A stretch of DNA of 64,000 bases, taken from NCBI RefSeq assembly GCF_949628265.1, contig NC_088787.1, forward strand, positions 30,680,501-30,744,500, read 5' to 3'. A program made the position numbers and the translations under genes. The notes under the pieces were generated by a model. It saw only the letters and a list, made by a program, of their open reading frames with translations. It was not told the DNA's origin and made no database searches. Of the stretch, positions 54,401-64,000 are shown piece after piece (within the stretch, counting starts at the first letter, position 1; every line of letters starts with the position of its first letter). This DNA comes from Cloeon dipterum (lineage: Eukaryota > Arthropoda > Insecta > Ephemeroptera > Baetidae).

Positions 54401-56371
54401 AGCCAGACCAACTTTTCCCTCTCTACGTCATGGACATCTTGGGAACGGTTCCTGGATTCCCGGGACTCTTTGTCGCGGGAATATTCAGCGCCGGTTTGAG
54501 GTAAGAATCCGAACCCTGGCGTCAGGGTAGCCGCCTAACGATATAAATAATTCAATTTGCCACTTTATGGCCGCCTGATGGGCTCCGTGTTGGTTCAAAT
54601 TGCATGATTTGCACGCCGTTTGAACAGGTGCACGAGATTTTGGGCAAATCAGGGCGTTTCCTGAGCGCCTTGGTGGCTTCCAAAGGGTCTAATTGCACAT
54701 ATTCTGAAAGCTCTTTACTTGGCCATTCCAATCTTGCATATCGAACCAATACAGATCCCGCCAAGCGCCGTTAAGATCCCCACACATTTGAATCGAATGA
54801 TTTGATCTATATTGAGAGGGCTTTTTTTAATATTTCACCCTCCATATCTCACAAAATAAAAATTATTCTACTTTCTTGAAATTTCCTAGACGTGTTACCC
54901 ACACTTAGGGCACTACTTTATCCCATACTCAGAGATAAAAATAAAAATAAATCAATATAACAATTTCTGAAATTTGGAAAATTGAAAAAAAACTGATTTA
55001 TGTTTAAAAATTGTAAAGTGGGCAACTTTTGGCATCATTAAAGCTCGAGATATTCTCATGATTGTGAACGCCGAAAGGTCTGTTTCTCCAGATTTCAGCC
55101 CGATTTTCCGGAAATTGACTTTCAAAAATTCCAGAGACTGCTAAATCAAAACTCTCTTGGAAAAAATTAGCTGGAGTTGCAAGCGTCGAAATCTCCATTT
55201 GAATATTTGTTTCAGCACGGTTTCAACAGGTGTCAACTCACTCGCAGCCATCTGGCTGGCAGAGATAAACGGGGTCTTTCTGAAAGAGCACATGGACGAG
55301 AAAAGGGCCGCAATCGCGGTCAAGGTGCTCGCCCTGGTCTTCGGACTTGCGTCCTTCTTCCTGGTTTTCCTGGTGCCTTACATGGGAGGACTCGTTCCGG
55401 TAATTTAAATCCACAATTATTATTTTTAAATTTTTTGAATAATTTTTCCCTCTCCCTCAGGTCGCAGTCTCGCTGTCTAGCTTCTTTTCTGGCGCCTTGC
55501 TCGGCGTTTTCCTCCTTGGCATTTACTGTCCCTGGGCCAATGCATTTGTAGGTGTGCAAAATATGAAATGTACCGTTGCTCTATCAATTTTTTAAAATTC
55601 AGGGCGTCGGAGCCGGATTGGTAGCTGGCGTCGCCCTTGTTGGTGGAATGACTATCGGCTCTCAGATTGCGGTTGAAAGTGGTCAGACGCTGTTCACCCC
55701 TTTGGCCACGAGTGTCGAGGGATGTAGCAACTCCACGTTTGATTCGACAATTTCGCTTATAATGAGGTATGTTTAAATATGTCAAAATTAAAATGAAGGT
55801 CGAAATTTCCACTTGCAACTTACCAAGGGCTCCCGCCGCGCATACACCTTTTAATCCATCTTTTAGTTTTTTCTGCCACAATTTCTTGATACGTGGTTGG
55901 ATTTAAAATAAAACCTTTAATTTTTTTAAATCTGCTCAGCGAGACGAATGTGATGATGGTAGCGATTTTCATTCTTCTACAAAAGTTCGGGATTTGCCAA
56001 TAATTTCAAGCAGAAAAGTATTTTTGAAAAATCCCGTGCAGAGTTTTAATTTACCCAAATTATAATTATTTGACAACTTTGAAATGAGACTAACTGCGAA
56101 TTGAAATTGCCGCAGCGAGCCAAAAGAAGAGGCGCACTTTCTGCTTCGAATCTCGTTCCTGTGGTACTCGCTCCTGGCCACGGTGGCCACCGTTTTGGTC
56201 GGCCTGCTGGTGAGTTTGGTGACGCGGGATCGAAGCCCCGTGTTGCCTTCGGGCTCCCGTTTGCTGAACCAGGCGGCGGTCATCTACAGCAACAAGGAGC
56301 ACCACATGACACAGGTCAGCGCTCCTTTGCTCTTGCAGCCCAACGAGCATAGTCTGTTGCCACTCGTTTAG
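51440..56371 (+). CDS. SLC5-family sodium/solute symporter (SMCT/SMVT-like)
   Basis: Eleven exons: 51440-51621, 53088-53365, 53489-53556, 53618-53772, 54019-54159, 54224-54332, 54391-54500, 55216-55399, 55461-55547, 55603-55766, 56116-56371. All are GT..AG and in phase; 577 codons, about the family's usual size. SLC5 proteins import organic solutes such as monocarboxylates, biotin and pantothenate with sodium at the plasma membrane. Visible signatures: FDWSDYLVFAGMLAVSAAIG at the N-terminus, LASFLSSITLMGQPAEVYLFG (TM2), GGMKAVVWTDTFQ (the SSS signature), YGVNQLQVQRYLTVPTVEAA, and SAGLSTVSTGVNSLA with the conserved Ser/Thr pair of the Na2 site. About 12-13 hydrophobic segments follow the LeuT-type plan. 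NRT and NST lie in loops predicted outside. Substrate cannot be told from sequence; the subgroup is SLC5A5/6/8/12-like. The start is the only ATG fitting the first conserved segment. Confidence 0.93.
52685..52870 (+). repeat. Dispersed repeat family 3 copy in SLC5 intron 1
   Basis: CAGCATGTTCTGAGGG, TTTTCTCAAAATTCA and TTTTTTCAACCTTTGGCACT line up in order with 44640-44900. Confidence 0.5.
54505..54990. repeat. Dispersed repeat family 3 relatives in SLC5 intron 7
   Basis: CGAACCCTGGCGTCAGGGT at about 54508 is the inverse of CACCCTGACGCCAGGGTTCG at 44588. Downstream, 54780-54990 resembles the second half of family 3 in direct orientation (TTTCACCCTCCATATCTCAC..GAAATTTCCTAG). Confidence 0.45.
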
Positions 56372-56680
56372 AGATCTCGACCTTACGACATAGTTTACTG
56401 TAGTCCAATGAGGAGATGAAGAAGACTTGCCTTTTTACCAAATGTGTGTGTGTGTGTTTTAGTTTGCTTGTTTTTTGTGACTTTGAATGTTGTTTATTTT
56501 AGAGTTAGTTAATTGTGCTTAAAATTTCTCTGTTTGCGGTTATGCCGTATTGTACGAGAAATAATAGTTGTCGACTACTGGATGTGCATTTATTTTGACT
56601 ATTATATTACTTAAGAAAATTAAATGTTAGCGATGTGCGCTTGCATCGTAGAAGTGTAGAGAGCAATCGGAAGTTTGAAT

Positions 56681-56686
56681 AATAAA
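56681..56686 (+). other. Polyadenylation signal of the SLC5 gene
   Basis: AATAAA about 310 nt after the stop codon, following a GT-rich stretch at 56440-56475. A plausible 3' end. Confidence 0.55.
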
Positions 56687-56689
56687 AAA

Positions 56690-57479
56690 GATACGCCCCA
56701 AATACCCTGCCAATAGTTTTTATTCTTAATCTTGAAATGCTTACAAGGGATCGCTCCTATTAATCCGAAATATATGGTGTTTTTTCGGTACAATTCAATA
56801 AGTGTTTGATTAAAGATGGCAATTTTTCAAAAGAATATGGCTACCGTGATTTATGCTTTGCTAAATCAGAGTCAAATTTTTAACAAAATTCAATCTACCA
56901 AAGTGGTCTCGGATTTAAGAAAAGTCGTATTTTTTTGGAAGAAACTCATTTAATATTTTTAAGCTATAATTAATAAATCAAGCTCTATTCTGCCAATTAC
57001 AAAATTTTGGTAAGTTTGAACCAACTTTTTGAACGGCTTTTCTGGGAAATTTTGCACAGGAAAATATTTTTTCCGCATAAATATGCAAACAATTCCAAAT
57101 TTTATCAGCTCAGAATTTGATTTTTTTTATCTAACACTCATAGCAGCTTGAATTATAAAAACCAAACTCGTACCCCATTTCAATTTGAAATATTTTGTCA
57201 AATATCTAGTAATGATTTTTCACTTGTGTCTTGTGTGTGGTACATGTTGGCAAATTTCGTTGTCCCGCCTATAGTAAGTGTAGAAAATGATTTTGCTTGC
57301 CAACAGAGCTGCAAGTGTGGACCGGATCTGAGAAACGGAACTAACGAAAAAGCGAGTGCTGTTTCAAGCCCGACTGGTGAAATCGGAGTTGACAATCTCT
57401 CTTTTGATTTCGTTGGATCAGACCTGGCAATTAGAATGAGTGATTTGAATTCCACCGAAAATACAAGAGCAATTTTTTA
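56690..57479. other. Spacer between SLC5 gene and LINE
   Basis: AT-rich. A 110-codon frame at 57148-57480 (+) has no family signature. Nothing else is seen. Confidence 0.5.
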
Positions 57480-57633
57480 ATTATTATACTTGTTTATTTT
57501 CATCTAAGTCAAAAATACATATACAATGTACAGGCCAATAATTACAGATGAAAAAAGGCTACAACGCTAGCGGAAAACCGATAAAACAGACCGTAGTCAT
57601 CGCGATGCGCCGGTTCGAATTAACTATGTACTA

Positions 57634-59016
57634 TTAGAAGATCACAGACACTTTAAAACTCACTCCACAACTGCTGCTTGAGTAGAGCTGGGAATTGCGC
57701 TGCGGTGCAGTCCTTGAGAGCCGGAGGTAAATCGTTCCACGGCTTGACAACCCTGAAGGAGAAAGCGCGCTGGCCGAAAACACTTCGGGTCGGGGGCGGC
57801 TGGAGGCGGGGGGGGGGGGGGGTTGGCCACTATCACCTCTCATTACACGACCTTGTGTTATTCTCACGCGCGCGTCAAAATCAGTCTTTCCACACTCACA
57901 ATTTTTAAAAAAGTTTAGATCATTGTATTTTAGCAGCATTGGGAATGGCATGATATTTTGCTCGCGGGCAGGAGGTGGGTTTTGGCCGTAGATGAAGTGC
58001 ACTGCCCTTTTTTGCACTCTCACCAGCCTATTGACGTTGTCTTGTGTTGTCGGGTGCCAGGCTGGGAGGCCGTAGGCCATGATCGGTCTCACAAGCGTCA
58101 AGTACGCAACCCTTTTGACGCGGGGTGTGCACCCTCTCATGTTGCGCGCCGCAAAACTGAGCGTTTGGGCCGCTTTTCCACGTACAATCTCGGTGTGCGC
58201 GTGCCAACGCAGGTTGTTCGAAATATGGACGCCAAGCATACGCTCCTTGTCCACGTATTCAAGCACCGAGTCATCGATGGTGTACGCAAATTGCAGAGGG
58301 ACGCGTGCGTGGGTGATATCCATCACTTTGCACTTTTTTGAGTTCAAAGTCATTGCATTGTTGGCGCACCAAATGTCGATGTTGCACAAATCTTCTTGCA
58401 ATTCGTCGGCATCTTCTTGGCTCGTGATTTTTCTGTAGACTGTCGCCTCGTCTGCGTACTGGACGAGCGTGCTGTTTTTCACCATTTCTGGAAGATCCGC
58501 GACGAAGCTGTTGAAAAGGAGTGGGCCAAGAACGCTCCCTTGGACAACTCCCGAGGCCACCTCACTGGGCTCAGAGCTCGCGCCACCGAACCTGACGAAC
58601 TGCGTCCGGCCGACGAGAAAGTTCTCGTACCATTTCAGCAGTTTCCCATTTATGCCGTAGTGTTTCAGCTTTGACAGCAGCCTCGGGTGCGGGACTTTAT
58701 CAAACGCTTTGCTATAATCAAGGAACACCGAGTGAATGTGTGCGCCGCTCGTCTCGTCCAGAATTGCTGTCCAGCTGTCTATCGTCCCCGCCAGCAGGGT
58801 TGTGCAACTTCTCCTCTCTCTAAAACCATGTTGGCACGAAGGAATCACGTTTTCCTTTTCCAAATACTCCACAGTTTTGTCTCGCACAATTCGCTCTAGC
58901 GTTTTTCCTACCAGAGACGTGACACTGATAGGCCCGATAGTTCTGCATATTGTTTTTCTCTCCATCCTTGAAGATCGGGGTGACTGCAGCGGTTTTCCAG
59001 TCGGCGGGGAGTTCAC
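57634..59016 (-). pseudogene. LINE reverse transcriptase and C-terminus
   Basis: 460 codons. The RT blocks are in order: GPISVTSLVGKTLERIV, QHGFRERRSCTTLL, VFLDYSKAFDKVPH (motif A), GVVQGSVLGPLLF, then VQYADEATVY in place of the canonical YADD motif C (58447-58458), and NSKKCKVM. Asp-to-Glu at the second catalytic position would be expected to cripple catalysis. Past the G tract at 57808-57822 the frame shifts; in another frame the usual C-terminal sequence (FSFRVVKPWNDLPPALKDC) is still readable. Confidence 0.87.
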
Positions 59017-59662
59017 CAGACTCGAGCGATTTGTTAAAGATATGTGCGAGTGAAGGAGCGAGTGTGGCGGCGCAGTATTTCAGCAGGGGCGCAGGCAGTC
59101 CACCTGGGCCGGCAGCTGCATTCGCCTTGATTTGCTGCAGCCGGTTGTGCACCTCTGCGCTCGAGCACACTATTTCGCATAGTTTCGTGGTTGTGGAATT
59201 TACGCACGGCGTAGGTCTTCTCATGAATGGAAAGATATTAGCTGCATGCGAGAAGTACGATTGAAAAACGGCACTGAATCTGGCTGCCACCTCACGAGGC
59301 TCGCTCACACTTTTTCCCTGCGCTTCAAAGTTGACTGTGTTGATTGGCACCTTGGTTTTTGAATTGATATAGCGCCAGATTTCGCTGCTTCCACCAGGGC
59401 CTTTTCCTAGTTTCCACAACCAGTTGTTTCTCGCCGCTCTTAACGCTTTTTGAACTGATCTACGCGCCGCCACAAAATGTTCTCGCGTATCCGCCGTTTT
59501 GTTTCCCAGCCATGCCTTGAAGAGATCATCCCGAATTTTAATTATCTTCTTTAGCCCCGCATTCATCCACGGTAGGAGCCTGCTTTTCCTCTTGCCGCCA
59601 ACTCTTCTTTTTGGGACAAATTCTTCGGCGCAGTCGAGCACAGTTTTTTCCAGCTTTCCCAC
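58820..59662 (-). pseudogene. LINE connector region
   Basis: 280 codons. The start overlaps the end of the endonuclease frame (VLDCAEEFVPKRR, LPWMNAGLKKIIKIRDDLFK), followed by the region before the reverse transcriptase: KTKVPINTVNF, AAAGPGGLPAPLLKYCA, LPADWKTAAVTPIFKDGEKN. The last motif is the first block of the reverse transcriptase, after which the frame is lost near 58940. Confidence 0.8.
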
Positions 59663-61068
59663 GCGTCATGCACGTCTGTTTTTTGGAGAACTGGGCGCAA
59701 ACGCCCCTCCAGAACGTCATTGATTGCGTTCCAGTTCACGCGACGAAAGTCGAACAGGTCGCGCAGCGCGGTAATTGGGCGAAAGGAACTGACCGAAAGA
59801 GTTACGGAGAGGGCATCATGGTCAGAAACCCCGCACACAACACTCGCGGCCGCAACGAGTTCGGGGACATCACTCAGGAAAAGGTCGAGAATTTTTTCAG
59901 ATGTGTCGGTAGGACTAGTTGGCGATTTGATATGCTGCGTGAGGGCCATGGTTGCATAAGCGCTCAAAAACTCGTCCGCGGGGGCTCCACTGGCGCGCGG
60001 TGGCTCCGTTTGCCAACACACGTCGATGTTGAAGTCACCCATTAGAAAGCAGCCGTCGTACTTTTGTTGTTCTGCCGCAGCTAGTTCGATCGACTCAAGA
60101 AGCGCCGAATTGTAAGCGTTATCCGCATTAGGCCACCTGTACGCCGATCCGACGAGAAAACGCAGCGAATTCACTTTAATTTGAGCCCACACGATTTCAG
60201 CGCGGCCTTCGAGCTCTTGCAGTCGCTTTGGCTGCAGATACGGGCGTATACCAAGCGCGACGCCTCCGGCGGGTCGGCGGCCCCCCAGCCTGTCCTTCCG
60301 AAGAACAACATAGTCGCGCGGTAGCACCTCGTGGTTATGCACGTCCGGCGACAACCATGTCTCACTAATCGCGCACACGTCGGCATCGTGAGTAGTGAGC
60401 AAAGCGAGCACGTCGGCTGTCTTCTTTCTATCTTTTAGGGAGCGCGCGTTAAAACAAATGAAGGTGACGGCGCTTTTGTCCACTTTGCGTGGCAGAATTA
60501 TAACTGTTGGGGGGCTGGGGGGTGGCGAGGGCAGGCTCCAGAAAGAGTCGTTCATGGTGGGAAGAGTACAACTCCAGCACACATAATTGTCATTCTTTCG
60601 ATATACGCCTATTTCTTTTGCTGGCATCCTAATCATTTTGGCGAGACACACGCCGTGGTATATTTTGCCGCAGTTTGAACAGGGAATTTTCACGGCATTC
60701 TTGGCTCCTACCTTGTCGCAGAGATGGCATGTCGTCGGTCGGCTCACAGGCCCTGGCAATACCTGAATGTCTCCGCACAGGAGCGCGAAAATCGTCAGAC
60801 TTTTGAATAGCGCCGAAGAGAGCCCAAACTTTCGGCGCGAAAAGATCTGACAACAGGCATTCCAGAGCGCGAAATGAGCTCGGCGTCCACTAACCCTGCC
60901 GCAGCTGATTATTGACCAGCAGGACACGGTGCAGTTCTCGGTGACCTCGAGGGTGGTGAACGAGGCGGCGTAGGGGTCACTCGGTGTGCTGGGCTCATGC
61001 TGGCGACCTCTACTCAGGCTGCGTGCGATAAGTGCGGCGACCAGGGCGAGAAACAGTCCGCGGCTCAT
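59563..61068 (-). pseudogene. LINE N-terminal part: 2A-like motif, PHD finger, APE endonuclease
   Basis: 501 codons. Residues 98-107 read CGDIQVLPGP, resembling the 2A sequence D-x-E-x-NPGP with N changed to L. A zinc finger follows with C114, C117, C130, C133, H138, C141, C164, C167. Then an APE endonuclease from about residue 201: VTFICFNARSL, ISETWLSPD, GGVALGIR, GSAYRWP, LMGDFNIDV and VSDHDALSV are the expected catalytic and binding motifs in order. The frame is lost about 25 codons before the end, where the connector should continue in another frame. Confidence 0.85.
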
Positions 61069-61250
61069 TTTAGGTCAAATCGTCTCAAATATTAGTGGGT
61101 GTCAGGAGGAAATGACCCCAATCGCTTGGGGGACATTTCATGGGTCCCCTGGACCCACTAGGTAGCATGCAACAGTCAGACAAAGGGAAAAAAGGTCAAA
61201 AACTGCGGAGCTGCAAATTGTTGCGTGTGTAGTTACCTAGGTGGCGTCCT

Positions 61251-62700
61251 CGATTCCATGAAAGATACAATGAAAGATAAATAAAAACAGAAAAAGCAGA
61301 AAATTTCGTCAAATATTTTTCTTTTTATGGCTACAGCCTCCATTCCGATCACGTTATGCCAATTTTCACATATTATTGATTTTCCGTGAAGTCAATATTT
61401 TTTTATGATCCAAACCATATTTCCACATTCGATCAAGCCTAAATAATAATAATCCGTGCCTGGAGCCACCTGTTAAATAAAACCAAGATTAGATTAAAAA
61501 ATTATATCCAGTTCAGGCACTTTTTTGCACTGCTCCAGTGCTCTTTGCATGCCTGCCTGGTGCCCGTGCCGTGGCGCGCGCCGTGATTCTGATTGGCTCC
61601 TCCACGTTCGCGTCCAAAGTGCTCAAACCCCACTCCCCCTTTGACTTACTTTTCCCTCGTCCTTCGTCCTTCACTTTCACTCTTTCATCCGTTCTCCGTT
61701 CATCCTTCGTCTTCGTCCTAACATCATATAATAGGACACAGGACAGTAAAAAGTGAAAGCGTCTGTCTGGTCCTGATCTGGATTTTATTGGTAATATTGG
61801 TATGTAATCTGGTAATTTTGCAATTTTTGCGCAATATTTTGCATATTTATGTGTACATACATACGCATACAAATTATGCAGATGTAATCATGTATGTAAT
61901 ACATAGGCATTATTTGCGAATGCAATACCTAAAATTCGTACTAAATATATACATAAATAATAATTATGTAGTACGACATATTGTGTGTATGTATGTATGT
62001 ATGTATTACGCACATATTTGAATTTTGAATGAAATTCATCTGCACCTATCATGTAATGTTTATTATGGTTTTTATGCTAATTTAAATAATATTGAGTGTC
62101 CGATTTTAATGCACACTTCTTTGGTGCTTCGCCGCAGGAATCGCACAAGAAGAGTCTGAATCTCTTATTGGACAATGGATGTCGTTGATTTGATGAGCGT
62201 GCATGGCATTCTCATGCCCATCGCATGCTCGCTGACTGACTGTTTGTGTTTGTGATTGAACTTGGGACGCTTGAGGATTGCATCATCATTGTCGGCAGAG
62301 ATTTTCTCAGTGTTTTTGGTCGTGTTTCGACAAATGGACTACTTCAGAAGATCCTTGGAGTGATGATGGATGTTTTACAAGGTAAGAACATTTTGAATTT
62401 ACATAGATTTGATCACGGGGGGGGGGGGGGGGGGCTTAAAAAATACGCGCGCGTACATTGACATAAAAATTTTCATTTTAAATCGCTTTTTAATCAGCCT
62501 TTTAGTCATCAGGCTTGCACCGCGTCCCGCCCGATCTTCTGTTTTGATGTCCTGGTCGAGAATAGCTGCCTGTACGCAAAGGCCATCCGGATTTCAAGCC
62601 TGACATTTGGACAACTTCTCCCGTCGTATCCATAGGTATGCAGTTGAATTCACGGCGATATTAATGAGTACATAATTAATCCTTTGTATTTTATTTTGCA
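61251..62700. other. Spacer with simple repeats; possible 5' UTR exons
   Basis: Holds a CT-rich patch at 61630-61720, a (TGTA)n run at about 61983-62008, and an 18-G tract at 62417-62434. A CCGCAG acceptor-like site at 62145 and an AAG|GTAAGA donor at 62381 could bound a non-coding exon of the gene that starts at 62733. No coding sequence is firmly supported. Confidence 0.4.
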
Positions 62701-62732
62701 GGGTTTGTCGGCCGTTTTGTTTCCATTTACTG

Positions 62733-62838
62733 ATGACAATGAGTGCTGACATGGAATATGTAGATGGGACTTTATGGACTCCGGAGACGAAAAGCAACAT
62801 GACCGTGCAGGACGACGTCAGTGTTGGGAGATTAAGTG
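62733..62838 (+). CDS. Probable first coding exon of a gene running off the window
   Basis: A plausible AG acceptor ends at 62701, the ATG is at 62733, and an AGTG|GTAATT donor follows at 62838. The frame reads MTMSADMEYVDGTLWTPETK and SNMTVQDDVSVGRLSG, with protein-like composition and balanced codons. I do not recognise the family. No later exon could be matched before the window ends, so this remains tentative. Confidence 0.4.
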
Positions 62839-63790
62839 GTAATTTTGTGTCTGTTTTATTGATATTATTTTGTCTTAAGTGGTGTATGTCTTCAAAAATA
62901 ATTTTAATTCTAAAATTTTATGCACACATATTTTATTTGCTTTTACTGATGTTTTTGTAACAGTTGAATTTTAAGTCGAAAACTTATTACCTGAATTATA
63001 TATGTATGCGATGTATTTTTAGTTAAATTTTGCACGCCTTTGGTGAAGATAGTTAAATTTTCTAGACAATGTAGTTGATTCTGGCAAATGAAATTTTATT
63101 GCTGTGACAATTCTCATAGGTTTAAAAGCCTTAAGTATTTCAATTAAATAATAGCAGATGGTGCGAACGTATAATTTCTATTATAATTCCTGTGAACTAC
63201 GCTACTGCTGCTGAGCATTCTGGATTAAAATTTTTAAAATATAATTCATTTTTCTGTTCCGAAAACGAAAACCAGTTCGGCAAATCACCGTTCAAGTGTT
63301 ATAATTAGAGTGTATTTCAAGACCAAATTTTTGTATTGTCTGGAACTTTTCTTGACGAAACTGGTATTGTTCTGGTATTGTTTCTAAAAGGAATATTTAA
63401 AATTTTCTTGTCTTGTATTGTTTTTCAATCCTTCTTGTTTTGGTATTGCTTTTCTGACAAAAAAATCTTGTTTCGGTATTGTTTTTTTTTTTGGAAAAAA
63501 ATTCTTGTTTTTGGAATTTTTTCTGGAAGACATCTTTTTTAAGTTTTATATTACCAAATCTTGCTTTGGCATTTAAAAAAATTGTCATTTTGCTTGATTA
63601 AATATATTTTAAAATTGAAACATTTGGGACAGGGATTACAGGATTCCAGTCCCGTCCCTGAGGGACGCGGGTTGAATGTTTAATTTCAAGACAGAGATGG
63701 GACGAGACAGAGACAATCTTCAGCGGGACGAGGGACAGTTTTATCGGCAGCAATGGCAAAGTGCTTCATTAAAAGCCTAAAGATTCTTAC
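62839..63790. other. AT-rich sequence, T-rich simple patches
   Basis: Includes repeated TTGTTT..GGTATTG and TTCTTGT phrases at 63330-63560 and GGGACGAGG/GGGACAG phrases at 63625-63735, both low-complexity. No gene seen. Confidence 0.45.
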
Positions 63791-63799
63791 TTCGTCAAC

Positions 63800-64000
63800 T
63801 CGAGGAGGAAAGAAAGCAATTGGGGTACGCCAAATTTGCAATACTAAAAAATGCAACAGCAACACTGGTTTTTTACGCAAAAATTGACAGCTGGAAAACA
63901 CCTAGTTTTGTTTTTGTCCGCATTTTTCCGAATTTTACCCCGAAAGAGTCATATATTTCGTGCCAAAATAGTCAGAAATTTTGGAATATTGTGATGAGAG
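63800..64000. repeat. Diverged third copy of the palindrome-arm sequence
   Basis: From about 63860 the sequence TTTTTACGCAAAAATTGAC, GCATTTTTCCGAATTTTACC, and TATTTCGTGCCAAAATAGTC, AGAAATTTTGGAATATTGTG follows, in order, the left arm at about 25395-25530. It runs to the window edge and clearly continues beyond it. Confidence 0.6.

Larger units (their letters stand above)
57480..61250 (-). mobile_element. Nearly full-length CR1/L2-type LINE, inactive
   Basis: Order on the minus strand: 5' UTR (to about 61069), an N-terminal hydrophobic leader, a 2A-like remnant, a PHD-type zinc finger, an APE endonuclease, a connector, reverse transcriptase, a C-terminal domain, and a 3' UTR ending near 57480 with AATAAACAAG. 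The frame is broken three times: near 59640, near 58940, and at a 15-G tract at 57808-57822. The combination of a 2A-like motif with a Cys-rich finger ahead of APE is known from CR1/L2-type elements. No target duplication was identified. Expression as one protein is impossible, so the copy is dead. Confidence 0.88.

Noticed and set aside
57678..59053. Plus-strand frames of 70-127 codons in the LINE region
   Set aside because: Antisense shadows of the reverse transcriptase and endonuclease frames.

Overview
The window looks like nuclear DNA of an arthropod, most likely a non-model insect. Genes are split by short introns with GT..AG borders, the spacers are AT-rich and full of dispersed repeats, and the proteins are metazoan (class II coronin, GA-binding protein beta, a TGF-beta-type prodomain, an SLC5 sodium symporter). 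There is no sign of bacterial organisation. Species and all family names are inferred from sequence motifs alone.

Layout. 1-5888 holds no gene I can support, only a GC-rich patch and a repeat cluster. 5889-13312 (+) is a ten-exon class II coronin; its third intron carries a complete three-exon gene on the opposite strand (6975-7960, -). 14452-17514 (-) is GABP beta in eight exons, converging on coronin. 19183-20957 (-) is an unrecognised nuclear-type gene whose 5' side abuts a decayed LINE (about 20960-22580). 23081-24165 is a tail-to-tail pair of a small A-tailed retroposon, followed by the 3' end of another LINE. 24578-29110 is a large inverted repeat: two nearly identical 1.5-kb arms around a 1.5-kb spacer. 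29111-38483 is intergenic, with GA/CT microsatellites and several short dispersed repeat families. 39012-45810 (+) is a nine-exon secreted protein with a TGF-beta propeptide signature and a TATA box, but no recognisable cysteine-knot domain. 51440-56371 (+) is an eleven-exon SLC5-family transporter. 57480-61250 (-) is a nearly full-length but dead LINE with a 2A-like remnant, a PHD-type zinc finger, an APE endonuclease and a reverse transcriptase. A probable first coding exon lies at 62733-62838 (+), and a diverged copy of the palindrome arm begins at about 63800.

The genes are a normal eukaryotic neighbourhood, not an operon: actin regulation (coronin), ETS-partner transcription control (GABP beta), a secreted ligand-type precursor and a sodium-coupled solute carrier. 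Nothing suggests that they act in one pathway. The most unusual material is structural: the large palindrome, the nested and antisense coding stretches inside coronin introns, the prodomain-like gene that seems to lack its ligand, and a terminal-inverted-repeat family that repeatedly carries CCAAT-type motifs.
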